Shown: positions 25,564 through 39,090, counted from the stretch's first letter. The stretch is DNA of 64,000 nt from Anticarsia gemmatalis (GCF_050436995.1 NC_134746.1:10352501-10416500); one strand, 5' to 3'. Program-made: numbers and translations. Notes: a model not told the origin generated them from the letters alone.

Positions 25564-26768
25564 ATCTGGGGGCACGGCAGTGCCCCCGCAAGTCGAGCAA
25601 AAAAAAGCGGCACGGCCGTACCATCTTTTCTCGAAGCAATTCAGGCCATTTTCGACCCCCTATAATTTCGTTGTGGATAAAACAAGAAGCCTGAATTTTT
25701 AGCGACTTATCAGTCATTGTATGAACACGGTATATTGAAAATTTCAGTCAATTTGAACCAGTACTTTAAGAATGACAACTTGTTAAAGTTTTGAATTTTG
25801 TCACTCACTGATTCACTGACTCACTGACTCACCGATCATCAAAAGTCTAAGGCATTTCTAGCAGACTTAGAAGCTTCAAATTTAGAATACAAATAGAATT
25901 TAGTATCTTAATCATGGGAAAATTTCAATATTTTCTAATTTCAGTCCAGTTTTCTAAATACATTAACTGCAAGAATAACTTTGTAATCTTATACATTTAT
26001 ATAGGATTACAAGGTTACATTTGCAGTTAATGAATTAATTATTACTGTAGTATAATAGAAAATAATAGGTGTACATAGGTACCTACTGTATGAGGCATAA
26101 CTTAAAGGTGTTTAGCCCATGAAACTGAACAACATTTCAATAGGAAAATATGTTGAATTATGAAAAAAATTACCGTCTTTCCATACAAATTGGACTTATG
26201 TTCGCTTTACAAAAAGAAGTGAGATGCCATCAAAAACATCCTGTAAAAAACCTCAAGTCTCGCAGCGTAAAAAGTGGTGAGATCTATGTAATACCAAGTC
26301 GATTAATTTGTTTAGTCTCTACTGAAAGGACCTTCTGTCTTAAGTTATTACATAAGTTATTATCATGCCAATATTAAAAATATTTCACGTTTAAAACAAA
26401 TAAATCGACTTGGTCATCGCATGAAAACACAAATTCGCCATTAAAATTTCAGGAGCATTAATTTCTTTAAGATACTCATCTCAATTATTATTTTCGGAAG
26501 GACCCTAGTGAGGATTTCGGTTGCTGGCCCGTCGTGCTGTGCAGTGTGGTACATACTAATAATCAAATTATGCGATGGCCAGGTCGATTTATTTGTTTTA
26601 AACGTGAAATATTTTTAATATTGGCATGATAATAACTTATGTAATAACTTAAGACAGAAGGTCCTTTCAGTAGAGACTAAACAAATTAATCGACTTGGTA
26701 TTACATAGATCTCACCACTTTTTACGCTGCGAGACTTGAGGTTTTTTACAGGATGTTTTTGATGGCAT
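25564..26768 (-). mobile_element. Foldback/hairpin element, copy B
   Basis: Inverted relative to copies A, C and E, with the same terminal hairpin at 25568-25587. It is the most diverged copy. Both arms carry an extra A in TAAAAAACC, the insertion that gives CTCGCAGCG, and changes in the TTTGTTTAG and ACTGAAAGG blocks. About 70 extra bases lie in the arm loop near 26466-26535. Non-coding. Confidence 0.85.
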
Positions 26769-27689
26769 CTAATATTATACTAACTTTATTTGTTTCACTA
26801 GAATAAGCAATACTAAGTATGATATACGATGTTTTTAAGGACCGAGATTCGCTTCAATTTTCCTGATTACATGTTAACGTATTTTCTTTGAAAACCTTGT
26901 TGATCATAATTAATGGTGTAGCTATAATTGAGTTTTCTCCTCTATACACGTCTTAACATCCCGCCTTTGTTTCTTAACTAATTCATTTCGTATCCCTGAC
27001 ACCGAATTACGGATGAAGACTCTTTTGTTTTTTACAAAATACGGATTTCTGAGTATTTTTTTGTAATTACGTCGCCCTGTTCTCGTTTTGTACGGATTTG
27101 TTTATGTTAAACATGTAGATACAGGCAGAGGGAATCAGTTCTGAGAACTACGAAACATGTTTCGAAGATAATGTTTTTTTGTTTTGTATATACGAAATCA
27201 TTTACTTATCTGTACCTATACGAAAAAAAAAGTTGTTCGTCTATATTTTTTCCTTTGGTAACGAGAATGAATTGTAACACTGGAAAACTGAAAAACTGGA
27301 CATCATTTAAATAGTTTCTACCTCCTTCAACTGGGCACATACAATAAACATCCACATGCCTGACAAGTATACGAGTTAATAACAAAATCATGCAATAACA
27401 TTTCGATTGATTAGTGTTACATAAGCCAAATACTCAGCGTACGTCGTTATATTCTACCTTCAGTTTAGGTGGCGCCACCTGCCGGTTTCCCACGGCATCA
27501 CGCATTTAATATTGAATATAACGCTTTTCCTAACGTTTCCCCATAACAAATTGACATAATAGGATTGAATTTTCCATTTATTGAACAAGAAGACTTTCGT
27601 GGCGTAAACTCGAACATGCACAAGCACGTACTTCAAAATTTATTTTTTTATTTGTTTCTTAAAATTTAACTTTATAATAATTTAAACAA

Positions 27690-27726
27690 ATAAACCCCTT
27701 ACTGTCCCACTGCTGGGCAAGGGTTT
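27690..27726 (-). repeat. Truncated SINE/LINE tail
   Basis: On the minus strand it reads AACCCTTGCCCAGCAGTGGG then ACAGTAAGGGG, the same tail as the SINE at 24219. Only the last 35-40 bases are present. Confidence 0.6.
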
Positions 27727-28263
27727 TTTCTTGATAATTTGTGATATCAATGTAAAAATGAGTTTTTTAGATTCGCATCCACGTATTAGTACTAAGTTTA
27801 ATAAACTTTATTTTATATAAGTGGTGAATCCACTAAATTGGTTAATTTAAAGCATATAATTTATATTCTAAAAGAACTAAGGTAAATAATATAATACTTA
27901 GTACCCTCCAGCCAGAGCCGCTGGCAGTAGCTGGTTCTAACAAAATTTGTATTTCATAACGATCTCGATAAATCAAATCAAGGCTTCAAATAATTAAGTC
28001 GGAATATAAATGGAATAAATTAATTTAATACAAAATTAAATCAGCAACGAAATTATTATTCTCGTTTAGGGCTGGCTCGTAATGAAATGGACCTAATGTG
28101 AAATGAGGGATTGCTGAGTTTGATGCAGATACTAATATAAATTCTAAGTGAAATGAAACAATTTATCAAGCAAAACGCATCGACTTTAATTCATTTATTT
28201 AAGCATAATAACATTATTTCAGAGGCATATAATAATATGTCAAAAATTTTAGTGTTAAATTGA

Positions 28264-28409
28264 TCCTACTAATAGTATAAATGCGAAAGTTTGTGACTAT
28301 ATATGTATTGATGTTTGTTACTCTTTCACGCAAATACTACTAAATCGATTATGATGAAATTTGGTATGTAGGTAGCTGGAGACCCAAAATAACACATAGG
28401 CTACACGTG
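28264..28409 (+). mobile_element. Helitron 5'-end fragment
   Basis: Starts TCCTACTAATAGTATAAATG then CGAAAGTTTGTG, the 5' end typical of lepidopteran Helitrons. It continues with ATGATGAAATTTGGTATGTA and ACATAGGCTAC. No 3' hairpin is seen, so it is truncated. The 97-codon minus-strand frame over it is not a gene. Confidence 0.65.
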
Positions 28410-30359
28410 ACAAATATATATAAAATAAACTATTCAATACTTTCATTTGAATCCACGAAAAATACACGTAGAAATCAAGTGACCGTTGATTTCGTAGTCT
28501 ATCGGTTATCACAGAAAATATACAGCATAATAACATAATACCTAAACGGTAACGTCTCCATAAGTAGTTAAATTCGAGTAAGTCTTTGTTCACAAAACTA
28601 TGAAACCTCAATAAAATAAACTGCGCCTACTTACGTACTTACATTTCCTTTATGGTAAACAAAAGGGCTTAAACCAATCGAATATTGTGGGCCCGAAATA
28701 ATCGCCTATTGAATAGCGTGAGAATCAATTAATGGTGTTAGTCTAACTAAGAATATATATGTGCTTATAAGGGACCGCAATCCCTGCCTGCCGGAATCAT
28801 AATATTTCAAAGTGTGGAATAGGAAATTTAATTTATTTTAAGACTCTCTTTCATTGTATCCATTGGTGAAATATTGTTTTTCCATAAAGTATATCATACA
28901 TTTTTAATAAAATGTACCATGTATTTTAAATGGATAGTTTAAATGGTCGGTAGCACGAAATATGAGAGAGAGTCTATTGGCCAACTAAATTTCTATCAAG
29001 AATATCCCAAGAGTAATGGGAAAAACCGATTAACACTGCCGAAAGAATCGACCTCGAGACGTCACGACTCATGATTGTTCGCATGCACTACTGTTCGCAC
29101 CACAAACAGTTGAAGAAAATCGGACATGTATTTATCAAACATGTTCTAAAGAATTATATTTTATTATGTTAACCTTTCTAAAAGCATTGTTTTAAACAAA
29201 ACCTATTTACTAATTACACTTACCACAGACACAAGAAAAAATAAACCAGATGCGGTTGTAACTTTTTATTTTCATTCCCGAGTTAAAGGCGAGCGGGCAG
29301 GGGTGGCACAAACCACCGGCTAATTGGTGATACGACGCGACACCTGACACCCCTGACCGTCTAATGGATACCTACGTGCTGCCTGTCCTTTACTGTTTAA
29401 CGAGGGAAAAGGGTTAAGATGATTAAATACTTACCTACAGCGGATTTTTAATTACGATTACGAGCAAAATTTTTGTATGACGTATTTCGGACGTTCTTTG
29501 GTTCAACATAGCCACATTTTAAAAGACCATGCTTATCTAACAATGGATTGAATTAGAAATTATATTGTCGGATTTGCACGCGTATTGTGTTTCTCAGTTG
29601 ACAGCTAGTGTTCAATGAAAGTCATTGCTGCATTAACATAACGAATTAATCATCATGATTTCAGCATAGAAGCATTGTACAGAATTTTGGCTATCAGACA
29701 TCAGAATGTCAACGAGGATACACAACAGTCCCTCTGATAAATATTTAGTTCACTTATTATAAACTCCTGACTGTACTGAACCAAAATTTTAATAGATTTG
29801 TACGCACAATGTTATTTAAGTCGCACGAAATAGAACAAGCAGTATACGACAAAACTATGCCCCGAATAGAATACTCAATAGAATTTGCGAAACTACACGC
29901 GCATTAAACCGCCTCAATTAACACTATTGTGTTATAATCTCTTTCATACTTCATTCAGAACTTAATTTTAAACAAAACATAATAAACTCGTCACTGGCTC
30001 TGTCAGTTCGAACCACACTGTATTACTGCGGTTGATAATAGAAAATTATGTTCATTTATATGAGAACAATGCATATACATTCAGGTATTTAGTACAAATA
30101 CAGTCTATGAGCTATTCGTATTAATATTCTCTATTGAACAAATCCTGAATGGGTATAAACAGGTCATTAGCGCGACTGGTTCCGTAATTTAGGATCGTTT
30201 ATCATTTTTAGGGTTAAACACTTCGCGTATGGATTATGTTTAGGGTTATTAGGCTTTACATGTATAAAAGGTCTGATTTATAAAAGGATATTGAGATGGG
30301 TAAGCACTGAAAGGGTTCATACATAATCGTAGAATGACATTTTAGGATGGTGTTATTAT
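28410..30359. other. Intergenic DNA, no gene seen
   Basis: Mostly AT-rich. A GC-richer patch at about 29280-29390 (GGCGAGCGGGCAGGGGTGGC) has no recognisable identity. Confidence 0.5.
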
Positions 30360-30598
30360 TATTATTTTTGGATAACTTGCTTTATCCGCGACTTCATCCG
30401 CGTGGTTTAGTGACTTAGGGTAGAATTTCCATACAAATATTCATCCACTCTTCTACCATTTTTTTTCCGATAAAAAGTAGCCTTTCTTTCTCAAAACTCT
30501 GTCTGTAAAAAAAATCATTGAAATCGAGTCAGTGGTTTAGACGTGAAAACGCAAAAGACTAACAGACAGACCGCATTCGTAATATTAAATAGTAGGGA
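30360..30598 (-). mobile_element. Diverged Helitron copy
   Basis: On the minus strand it begins TCCCTACTATTTAATATTAC and contains a CTGTCTGTTAG stretch, CACTGACTCGATTTCAATGA, AGGCTACTTTTTATCGG and a CGCGGATGAAGTCGCGGATA hairpin-like end. This is the block order of the Helitron family at 4992 but a different subfamily. The CTAG-type 3' end is not clear. Confidence 0.65.
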
Positions 30599-30887
30599 TT
30601 TTCTAAATATAGGAACTAATGGCTAATCAAAGATTTTAATAAACTTTTGAGGCAAATTTCAAAAAATAAACACACTTTGGTTGACTTCCAAGCCACAGTT
30701 TCTTTCCAGCTGTGCCAAATGTGACTAAGCCAAGTGCATATTTTAGCAAAAAATACTATGTAACTTTATAGCGCTTTAATCGAGCAGATAAACCGTGCCG
30801 GTTTTAGAATAGTCATCTGTTGACTATGGATATGAATATGAAGTCGAAAATTATATAATTATGGATACCTTTTTTTTAAAGATGCGT

Positions 30888-30950
30888 ACACACATGGGTG
30901 GGTAGACAGAGACAAAAGAAGCCACTTTTCCGATTGCACTATAAAGTTTA
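30888..30950 (+). repeat. Possible GGGTAGGCAGAGAC repeat, degraded
   Basis: Contains GGGTGGGTAGACAGAGACAA, near to the 7861 family consensus. Too short for a firm call. Confidence 0.35.
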
Positions 30951-30974
30951 GCTTAAATAGAATAGTATGCGTAA

Positions 30975-31016
30975 AATTCAATGCGTTACATAGCTTGCTA
31001 TGTAACGCATTGAATT
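30975..31016. repeat. Perfect 20-bp hairpin with 2-base loop
   Basis: AATTCAATGCGTTACATAGC at 30975-30994 is followed by TT and then by its exact reverse complement at 30997-31016. There are no mismatches in 20 pairs. The function is unknown and the flanks show no other signal. Confidence 0.9.
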
Positions 31017-34000
31017 CCATGTTTTAATAAGACGTATGTGGCTACAGTATGCGGCAAGCGGTTTCCGGTTCGTAAGGGATAAATTATACAGTCATACAAT
31101 CGTTCCCTAGCGTGCCTTCAAAACTTACGTCCAAAGTGAAATACATAGCATACAATTTGGTTTAAGTACTCTATTATTTGGGTATAATTTCGCTTTATCT
31201 TAAACATAATACAATTACTTTTTAGATGAATTGATATCTACATCTTAATCTTATTTCTCATATTTTTCATGCAACATGCTGTTATTTTTTATTTCATTAT
31301 TTATATGTTTATACCAGTCGAGGAATTTGGCTGATGTTCTTTACAACATATTAAATTGATACATCTTGATAGTGAAACGTTCGAGATTTTTCATCAGAAT
31401 TATCTAGTGATAAACGAATGATTAACATCAAAGAGTTGCCAAGGCAAGCTAAAGTGCCAGATGGATGCACACAGCACTGTACACTAGCTAACAAGCTAAC
31501 AAATTCATTTTACAAAATATAGTAATCGAAGAAACATCTTAAACGATACATCAAAAGACCTAGTTGTTAATCTTAGCTCCACCAGTAACTTTACATCGAA
31601 CTTCGAAAATAGCTTCTGCCGGTGATCGTCCCATCTGCATTTTCTAATCTACGTTCGCTACTCAACTGCCTTTCATAGCTTTCATCCCCACGGTTCGCTC
31701 AATTTACTTAAAAGCTATGTTTTTTAACTCGCAATTCCCTAGGCTGTATTGTTACGTTAGTTAGGCACAATAAAAAAGCTTTACTTTTTATACCTAGGGA
31801 TGAGAAATTGGCGATCGGACCTTACCCCTCAGGGAATAAGTGTCAAAATTGAATGATTACGTGTGATCGATCTTGTAGATTGTGTTTCCTACGATCCATC
31901 AGCCACCGTCGGAATGAATGAGGACTACGACCAATCGAACCCTTTTTTCGTAATGATTAGATTGTATCAGAATAAATAACACATTCTCTATGAGAACTAC
32001 AGTTTACATGCGAATACAGAATAACACTTTCTCTTCATTCAATATTTTTTCTTTTTATTCAAAACATTTGTTATACAACTTAAATCAAATAGATTGGTGT
32101 ACCCACCTAGGAATATTGTTTCCAATGCAAATATTGCAGCCGGAAACTGGTTGTGATATTGAATACTAGAACAATAGCGGAACAAAATATACTGCACTGC
32201 GTAAAGCGTGCATTGTATCATTGTTTACTGATACGCATATAAATAAGTAACGGGAATTATAACTAGAGCTTGTCATGAGAGGATAACCACCGAGTATTCT
32301 CGGGGAATTAAAGACCAAGAAGCTTTTTTAGCATAATAATATTTTTAAGTATCAAAACTTTAAAATACAATTAACGTGCACCTAAGTATAAATCTATTAA
32401 CTGCAATGTTCATATAAAAAGGTATTTGTAGGTAAGTCACCGATCAAAAATTTCTAAGGAACAAGTTCAATATAACATGTGAGATATACCGAAAAATTAC
32501 ACCTTTTTTTCTAGATAGATGATACAATAATGAAACAAATACCTAAGGCAGTAGGTAGATAATAATATGCCACGCGCTTACTAAAAAGGACAAAATTTTC
32601 AATAGTTTTAGAGATCCAACCCTGAATAAATAGATAGGTAATGTCGAGGAATTTCTTTTCTTTGATATATTACTAAAATTCCGTCCGGAATACGGGATAG
32701 AGATTTATCTAGATTTAGCTAAATTCAATCACAAAGTCTGAACAACTAGCGAAGCTTTTGGTTTTAGTTGTACTCTTTTTGCTTGGTTTACTCGTAAACT
32801 GATTGAGTGATTTATTTACTTCTTCCTGGAAGATAGTTTCAGACCGCTTGTTTACTAAGGCTTTTTATTAGTATCTTGAGAAATACAAACAAGCAATAGC
32901 ATTGTGATTTCAAAAAAATATATTTCTTGGTATTCTGTTTTAATTATCTATCATCGCGATTTCAACGAATACGTTTGTTCATCTCAATATTTCTCAATTT
33001 TTAAATGCAATAAAAAATCTATAGCTCATAAGAAATGCAAACTAGAAATGCGATTCTTAGTAAAACATCCAATTCTCTATTTGCTTTTCAAAAATGTAGA
33101 TATCCAACATTTTCTACAAAAAATCTCAGTTTACTATATTAAAACCGGTTCTAATTAAACTCGTTTTCAGCGTTCGTAAAAATGAGACCTTTATAAAAAT
33201 GTTGTTGGTAAAACATCGTATCGCGGGCTGGTGTAGTTTTTATCACCAGTATTATAAATTCTATATGAAACATAAAATAAAGCTTTATGGCGATCTGTAA
33301 TAACATTTTTAAAGTTAATGGTTTCAACGCGTCACTGCGAGCCATCGATCATAATAAAGCGAGTTTCCTATCAATTTTATAATCTTTGTGTGTCGTGTAA
33401 AACGTTGTCGTCGTCACAACAATGCCTGTAATCTTTTGCGCAACTTTAACGAGCTTTTAATAAGCTTATTTTTTATTGAAACCGTGTTATCCCACGCGCT
33501 GTATACAGAATACGAAATTGTTGCTAAACAACCTGCTACTTTTTTAGTCGGCGTATGCCGAATTCGTGTTCTATAGCTGCCTTCTTTAAGAATTCAATTG
33601 AGAAGTAAAACATTGACCTATAAGTAGACGGTCATAGAAAATCTGAATAAACATCGAATGACTTTGAAGTGTTTGACTTGTTATACGTAAGTGTTTAAGT
33701 GCAAGATGATCTACTTAAACTATCCTTATTTACAAAACTAGCATGGTTTTAAATCCCGAAAACGATAACATTAAATAAATTGTTCTAATAATAGTCTCTC
33801 CTTTACCTTAAAACTTGCAGTAACGAGATAATGGAAGCTTTTAAACTCCTTAAGGAAATGCTTATTTCCCACTGCGCCCGCTGCGGCGTCTTCGAGAGGA
33901 TAAACGATATTATTATAGTTTAATGGATTAAGAACGTACGCCACATATGGTACACAGACTGCATACTGTTGACTACAAGCTAAAGGAAATTTCAGAGCAT

Positions 34001-35335
34001 GGGTCATTCTTAACAAAAAATAATTTTAGCTAAACACATCACAATTAAGTTGAGACTACTCAAAAACTGCACACTATTCCACATTACGAATTCAATAACT
34101 TTTCCCGATACAAATTTACGCGTTTTTTAACTAATATGACTATAAGTAGATACCTACTTATATTTTTCTATGGGGGCGTGCATTTTTTCTGAATAAAGTC
34201 TTCCAGCAAAAAGGATTACATAAGTTCTGGAAGTCTAAAGAAATAATCTAGTAGGTATCTGTCTATACGATATTTTTGTAAGATATCCCTTCGCGACAAT
34301 AAGGCATCGGTTTGGCGTTCGCGCAAACTTCTTAGATAAGCGACCGAATGCTTGCAGAATATTAAACTAAGTACTAAAGCCACTTAGACAAAAGCAGTGT
34401 CATCCATTACCGAACAACGGGAACCTATTAACAATATGGCTCAGTATGTGTTCGCTAAATTAGATTTGTTTTCGATATTGGTAACTGTTTGGAAGTCTGG
34501 AGACGTGACGTAATCGATCTGTGTTAAGGTGACAATATTATTGGAGAGAGGTTCCCATAGAAACAACAGTTGAAAGTACTTAGTACCTATCTGAAATGTA
34601 GAAATAGGTTTAGGTTTCCTAATTAGTGAATTGTACATATATTTTCTGTACATTTTTACGCCTTACCGTAGAGTTTTTTGAATAACAATTTCAAAGAGCC
34701 ACAATAAATATAGCAGCAGTACCTAGTACCTAGCTACCTCAATAAAGCGTACCTAAAAGAGGTCTATCCCTTCAGCCTTCAGGTAATCCAGAGCAAAAAA
34801 ATACGACCACAAACATAACTTTCTTTAATCGAACGGCAGGTGAAATACTCTTTAAATTTATAAAGAAATCCATTTGCGGACACTATACAGCGTTACGATC
34901 TCAATAAACTCGAATGTCCGTAAAGTTGGAGCTCGTTTCGATCACAAAAGCGCATAGTTCGGTGTATTGAGTTGAGCGGTTGACGGGCCACGTGCCATAT
35001 TTGATGTTCATAAACATATTAAATTGTTATCGCCACGGCATGTCGCCTGGATTTTATTATTTAACGGCGTTATGAAACATAATGTTTCAGACAGGCTGTA
35101 AACGTTAGGAATTCCTACCGTAGGCAGCTTACAAACTAGTTTGTTGGTTAAATTATCAATTGTGTAAGGGTGTGTGTGGGTAAGGTTTATTGAAAGTTAA
35201 TATGGATTAATAAACGATTCCATTCGATTAGTGATTAATGTAAGTATCTGTCGTTTCCATGTTCTTCGTCAAAGTTTCATCAAATTAATCGTTTTAATTT
35301 GACGATCCTACCGTCGGTCTATGTTTTAAACGTTA
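31017..35335. other. AT-rich intergenic DNA, no gene seen
   Basis: Several 60-84 codon frames on both strands, all AT-rich and without domains. No tRNA, recognisable repeat or promoter was found. Confidence 0.5.
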
Positions 35336-35620
35336 GAATAGAATAGAATAGAATAGAATAGGACTTTATTTGCAAAGAATGCAGGTACATACAAATAGGA
35401 TGGAAAATAACATAATAAAGAACCATGTACATTCTGCCTTGTTGGCATGCAAATACAATAATATTTATACAAGATAGTTAAATAAGGCAATTATGTGATT
35501 AAAATGTATCATTTAGGAAATCCTGGACAGAATAATAACATTTATCAACAAGTAATTCCGTAAAACATTTTTTAAATTTCATCATTGGCAAGGTTTTCAT
35601 ATGATCAGGAATATAATATA
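35336..35620 (-). mobile_element. 3' end of a non-LTR retrotransposon (LINE)
   Basis: Read on the minus strand it has the last codons of a reverse-transcriptase ORF, a short 3' UTR with an AATAAA-type signal (GCAAATAAAG), and a pentanucleotide tail (TATTC)5 at 35336-35360. Such short-repeat tails are typical of several LINE clades. The element is 5' truncated or interrupted at 35621, where copy C of the foldback element begins. Confidence 0.75.
35499..35618 (-). pseudogene. C-terminal remnant of a LINE reverse-transcriptase ORF
   Basis: An open frame of 39 codons plus stop that has been cut at its 5' end by the insertion of copy C. The translation includes MKFKKCFTELLVDKCYYSVQ and ends DFLNDTF. 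This resembles the extreme C-terminus of LINE ORF2 proteins, where an FKK...LL...YYSVQDFL pattern follows the RT domain. No RT catalytic motif is present, so it is a relic. The match is from memory of the family pattern. Confidence 0.6.
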
Positions 35621-36775
35621 ATGCCACCAAAAACATTCTGTAAAAATCTCAAGTCTCGCCGTAAAAAGTGGTGAGATCTATATAATACCAAGTCGATTAA
35701 TCTATTTAGTCCCTACTTAAAGGACCTTCTGTCTTAAGTTATTACGTATGTTATTATCATGCCAATTTAAAAAATATACCTCTAAAACAAATAGACCGAC
35801 TTGGCCATCGCATGATTTGATTATTAGTATGTATCACACTACACAGCACGACAAGAAGTTAATGCTCCTGAAATATTAATGGCGAATTTGTGTTTTCTTG
35901 CGATGACCAAGTCGATCTATTTGTTTTAAAGGTATTTTTTTTTAAATTGGCATGATAATAACATACGTAATAACTTAAGACAGAAGGTCCTTTAAGTAGG
36001 GACTAAATAGATTAATCGACTTGGTATTATATAGATCTCACCACTTTTTACGGCGAGACTTGAGATTTTTACAGAATGTTTTTGGTGGCATCTCACTTCT
36101 TTTTGTAGAGCGAACATAAGTCCAATTTGTATGGAAAGACGTTTTTTTTTCATAATTCAACATATTTTCCAATGGGAATGTTGTTCAGTTTCATGGGCTA
36201 AACACCCTTACCCACCCTATACCACCTCCCGTTATGCCTCATATAGTAGGTACCTATTTACACCTATTTATTTTATTTTCTACAGTAATAATAATTCATT
36301 AACTGCAAATGTAACCTTGTCATCTTATACATTTATATGGGATTACAAAGTTATTGTTGCAATTGGTGTATTTAGAAAACTGGACCGAAATTAGAAAATA
36401 TTAAATTTTTCCCATGATTAAGACACTAAACCCTATTTGTATTCTAAATTTTAAGCTTCTAAGTCTGCTAGAAGTACCGTAGACTTTTGATGATCGGTGA
36501 GTCAGTGAGTCAGTGAGTCAGTGAATCAGTGAGTGACAAAATTCAAAATTTTAACAAGTTGTCATTCTTAAACTACTGGTTCAAATTGGCTGAAATTTTA
36601 AATATACCGTGTTTATACAATCACTGATTAGTTGCTGAAAATCCAGGCTTCTTGTTTTATCCACAACGAAATTATAGGGGTGTCAAAAATAGCCCGAATT
36701 GCTTCGAGAAAAGGATGTTACGGCCGTGCCACTTTTTTTTGCTCGACTTGCGGGGGCACTTCTGTGCCCCCAGAT
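35621..36775 (+). mobile_element. Foldback/hairpin element, copy C
   Basis: Starts ATGCCACCAAAAACATTC and ends with GGGGGCACTTCTGTGCCCCC then AGAT. Both arms share three private changes against the other copies: ATGCCACC, AAAATCTC and GTCCCTAC. The tandem array at 36497-36536 has five units. It interrupts the LINE remnant at 35336-35620. Non-coding; the 87-codon and 79-codon frames inside it are also present as pieces in other copies, through sequence similarity only. Confidence 0.88.
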
Positions 36776-37141
36776 TGAAACAAATCTGCTTGATTTGTAT
36801 CAACTTCAGAAGAGAAATTCTGCGCCTGGAAATAATAAACTTTCATAGTTTTAAGATAACTGTCAATATTATGAAAACGATTTTCTTATAAATATTTTAT
36901 GCAGAATCTATTCCGATATCTAAGCTGCAAACAAAACAGGGATGGCGCATGATCGCGACGTGTGGAAACGGCTTACCAACACAACACAACCAACATGAGC
37001 GCGACGGGATAACGATAAACTAAACTATACAACCCGTTTTACTTTATACGAGAATCAATTTCAAACTCTTGTTAAAATATGATTCTTTTGGTGTGTATTG
37101 ATATCTGCTTGGTATAGAATATCTACTTCACTTATGCCCAT

Positions 37142-37248
37142 TTTCTGAGTAGGTACATTTAGCGGTAGTTTATCTATTCTTCAGCGTTTTTTTATATGAG
37201 TTTAAACGCTTTTGAAAAGATAAACTACCGCTAAATGTACCTCAGAAA
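37142..37248. repeat. Foldback element, about 107 bp
   Basis: TTTCTGAG then GGTACATTTAGCGGTAGTTT at the left is matched inverted at the right (AAACTACCGCTAAATGTACC then TCAGAAA), with two extra bases in the left arm. The middle is also partly self-complementary (TTCAGCGTTTTT against AAACGCTTTTGAA), so the whole unit folds back. MITE-like; no identity known. Confidence 0.8.
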
Positions 37249-38639
37249 CTGAGGCTTACAGATTAAAATTGTTACAAACTTAGGATCTACTTACCTACCA
37301 CAAAGAATTTAGGGAACGGACAAGGTGAGTAGGTACTTACTTAGGTGGTTGCAAACCCAATTTGAACATCTAAAAATATCTACTTATTCCGTCTTTCTAG
37401 ATTAATATCGGGACAAAAGGAAATGAAACCATAATATTAATTAAATCTGGTCTTTGTAACTTAGCAGAAATAAATCTATCTCAAAACATATTTATTGAAG
37501 TAAATTGTCTCTATTCTAATTAACAAGAGAACGGGATCGAGACTATGGCCCGATTCGCCTCACCGCATCCAATCATCGTAATCTGAGAGACGGATAGGCC
37601 ACAGAATGCCACAGAATAAAATGTACTTACCTATCTACATCAACCCGATGATGACTATGGCCTCTACTTTGTTTTCAATCTAGCTAATTAGCAAAGCAAT
37701 AGAACGAAACGAAAGAAAAGTAAACTCGCCCTCAATTACAGCCTTTGTTTTTCCAGAACAAAAGCAAGTTGATTTACAAAACCGTAGCGTCTGTTTTTTC
37801 TAAACTTTCACAAAAAAATGTTTTCCACGAAAAATATCGGTGATGTTTTTCATAGACAAAACATGTTTCATGCCGCCGGTGGTGCCGAAAACGTTATCCT
37901 ATGTGTGAAAATACAACCCTTCATAAAGAATGCACAAACTTCGATAGAACGTTTTCAGGTAACACGCTTGGTATCTAACATTTGTTTTTCTTAGGAAAGT
38001 TTATTGCTAGCATTTTAGGCGTAATAAGGAATATGTCGCATAAGTAGCGCAATTTCTTTCCGAGTACTAAAGCGCTTTTGTACAAACAATAAATCCTTAT
38101 TACCAGTTCTATCTGATTAGCGCTAAGCGCTATGTTTATTCAGGCACCAACAAATTTAACTGAAGCCGCTCGGCGCCACCTGCCAGGGAAACAGTACAAA
38201 CAATCTTTTGTCCTATCTCCTCAATGACATCCATATTTTTTGTTTGTAGCTCAAGATTTATATTCGAAGCTTTGTTAAAAATGACTACCATTGTATGGGT
38301 CGACAGGAACTTTAGTAGGTAGGTATTATTGATCGCTAAAAATATCAAAATTTCGAACAGATTTATACGTTCTCTAATGGACTGGAGAATTATAATAAAT
38401 TCGTTTGTCTAAAATATTAGATGTTAGCATTAATCAAAGATGTTTTTGTAACTCACCTACGTGGTACATTTTTACTTAGAACATAGTGAAAGTAATCTAG
38501 CCCAAAATATTAAGCAATAATTAACAAAATGTATGTTATTTTCAGTGTATCAAAGCAAAAGTGGACCGGGGTGAGTCTGTTTGATATAGTAGTGTGCTTT
38601 GCACTAACACGCTTTTTGAGTTTTAGTCGGAAATATTAG
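37249..38639. other. Intergenic DNA, no gene seen
   Basis: AT-rich sequence downstream of the foldback. A 70-codon minus-strand frame at 38136-38348 has no domain. Confidence 0.5.
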
Positions 38640-39000
38640 CCGTGATTCGATTTGCGAGGCGTCGCTTCTGCGCTACTGTGCATGGCATCGAGATTTAAAA
38701 AAGAAATACGCGCCGAGCGGGGTTAGCATGTGGTCGATGTCCCTTACCGTTAACCCTCCAATCTCTATAGGTATCTAGCTAGGATAGAGGGTACAATAGA
38801 CGAGTGCGAGCCGTGTTCAGTGTTCCAGCCCAGTGGATCTTCATCAGTCGCCGCGGCCGCCCCACTGTGCGACACTGCTCTCTAAAACTTAGCTTGCCTG
38901 TGTTAATTAATAAAATGAGTATTTTAGATCCACTAGCTGAAAATAGTGTTAGTGTGTGATAGTGAATTTAGTGATAATAGTGGCATGATTTTAAATAAAT
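38640..39000 (+). promoter_or_regulatory. Possible plus-strand transcription start and 5' leader
   Basis: A GC-richer block (CATCAGTCGCCGCGGCCGCC at about 38843) follows an arthropod initiator-like TCAGTG at 38817-38822. It is followed by a leader-like AT-rich stretch containing ATGAGTATTTTAGATCCACT, a 14-codon frame. No convincing donor site follows. It lies downstream of the minus-strand Atac1 gene and could belong to another plus-strand transcript. This is inference from composition only. Confidence 0.25.
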
Positions 39001-39090
39001 AATTGTGATGTGTCTATAACAAAAAACTGAGTGTTAATAAATATAGTGTAGGGGAAAATAATTTCAAAATCTATTTTTGCAATAAATAAG

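Noticed and set aside
36131..36394. Similar open frame (FFFIIQHIF...WECCSVSWAKH) in copies C, D and E
   Set aside because: The frames fall inside the foldback element, are AT-rich, differ at both ends between copies, and are shared only because the DNA is shared. No domain is seen.
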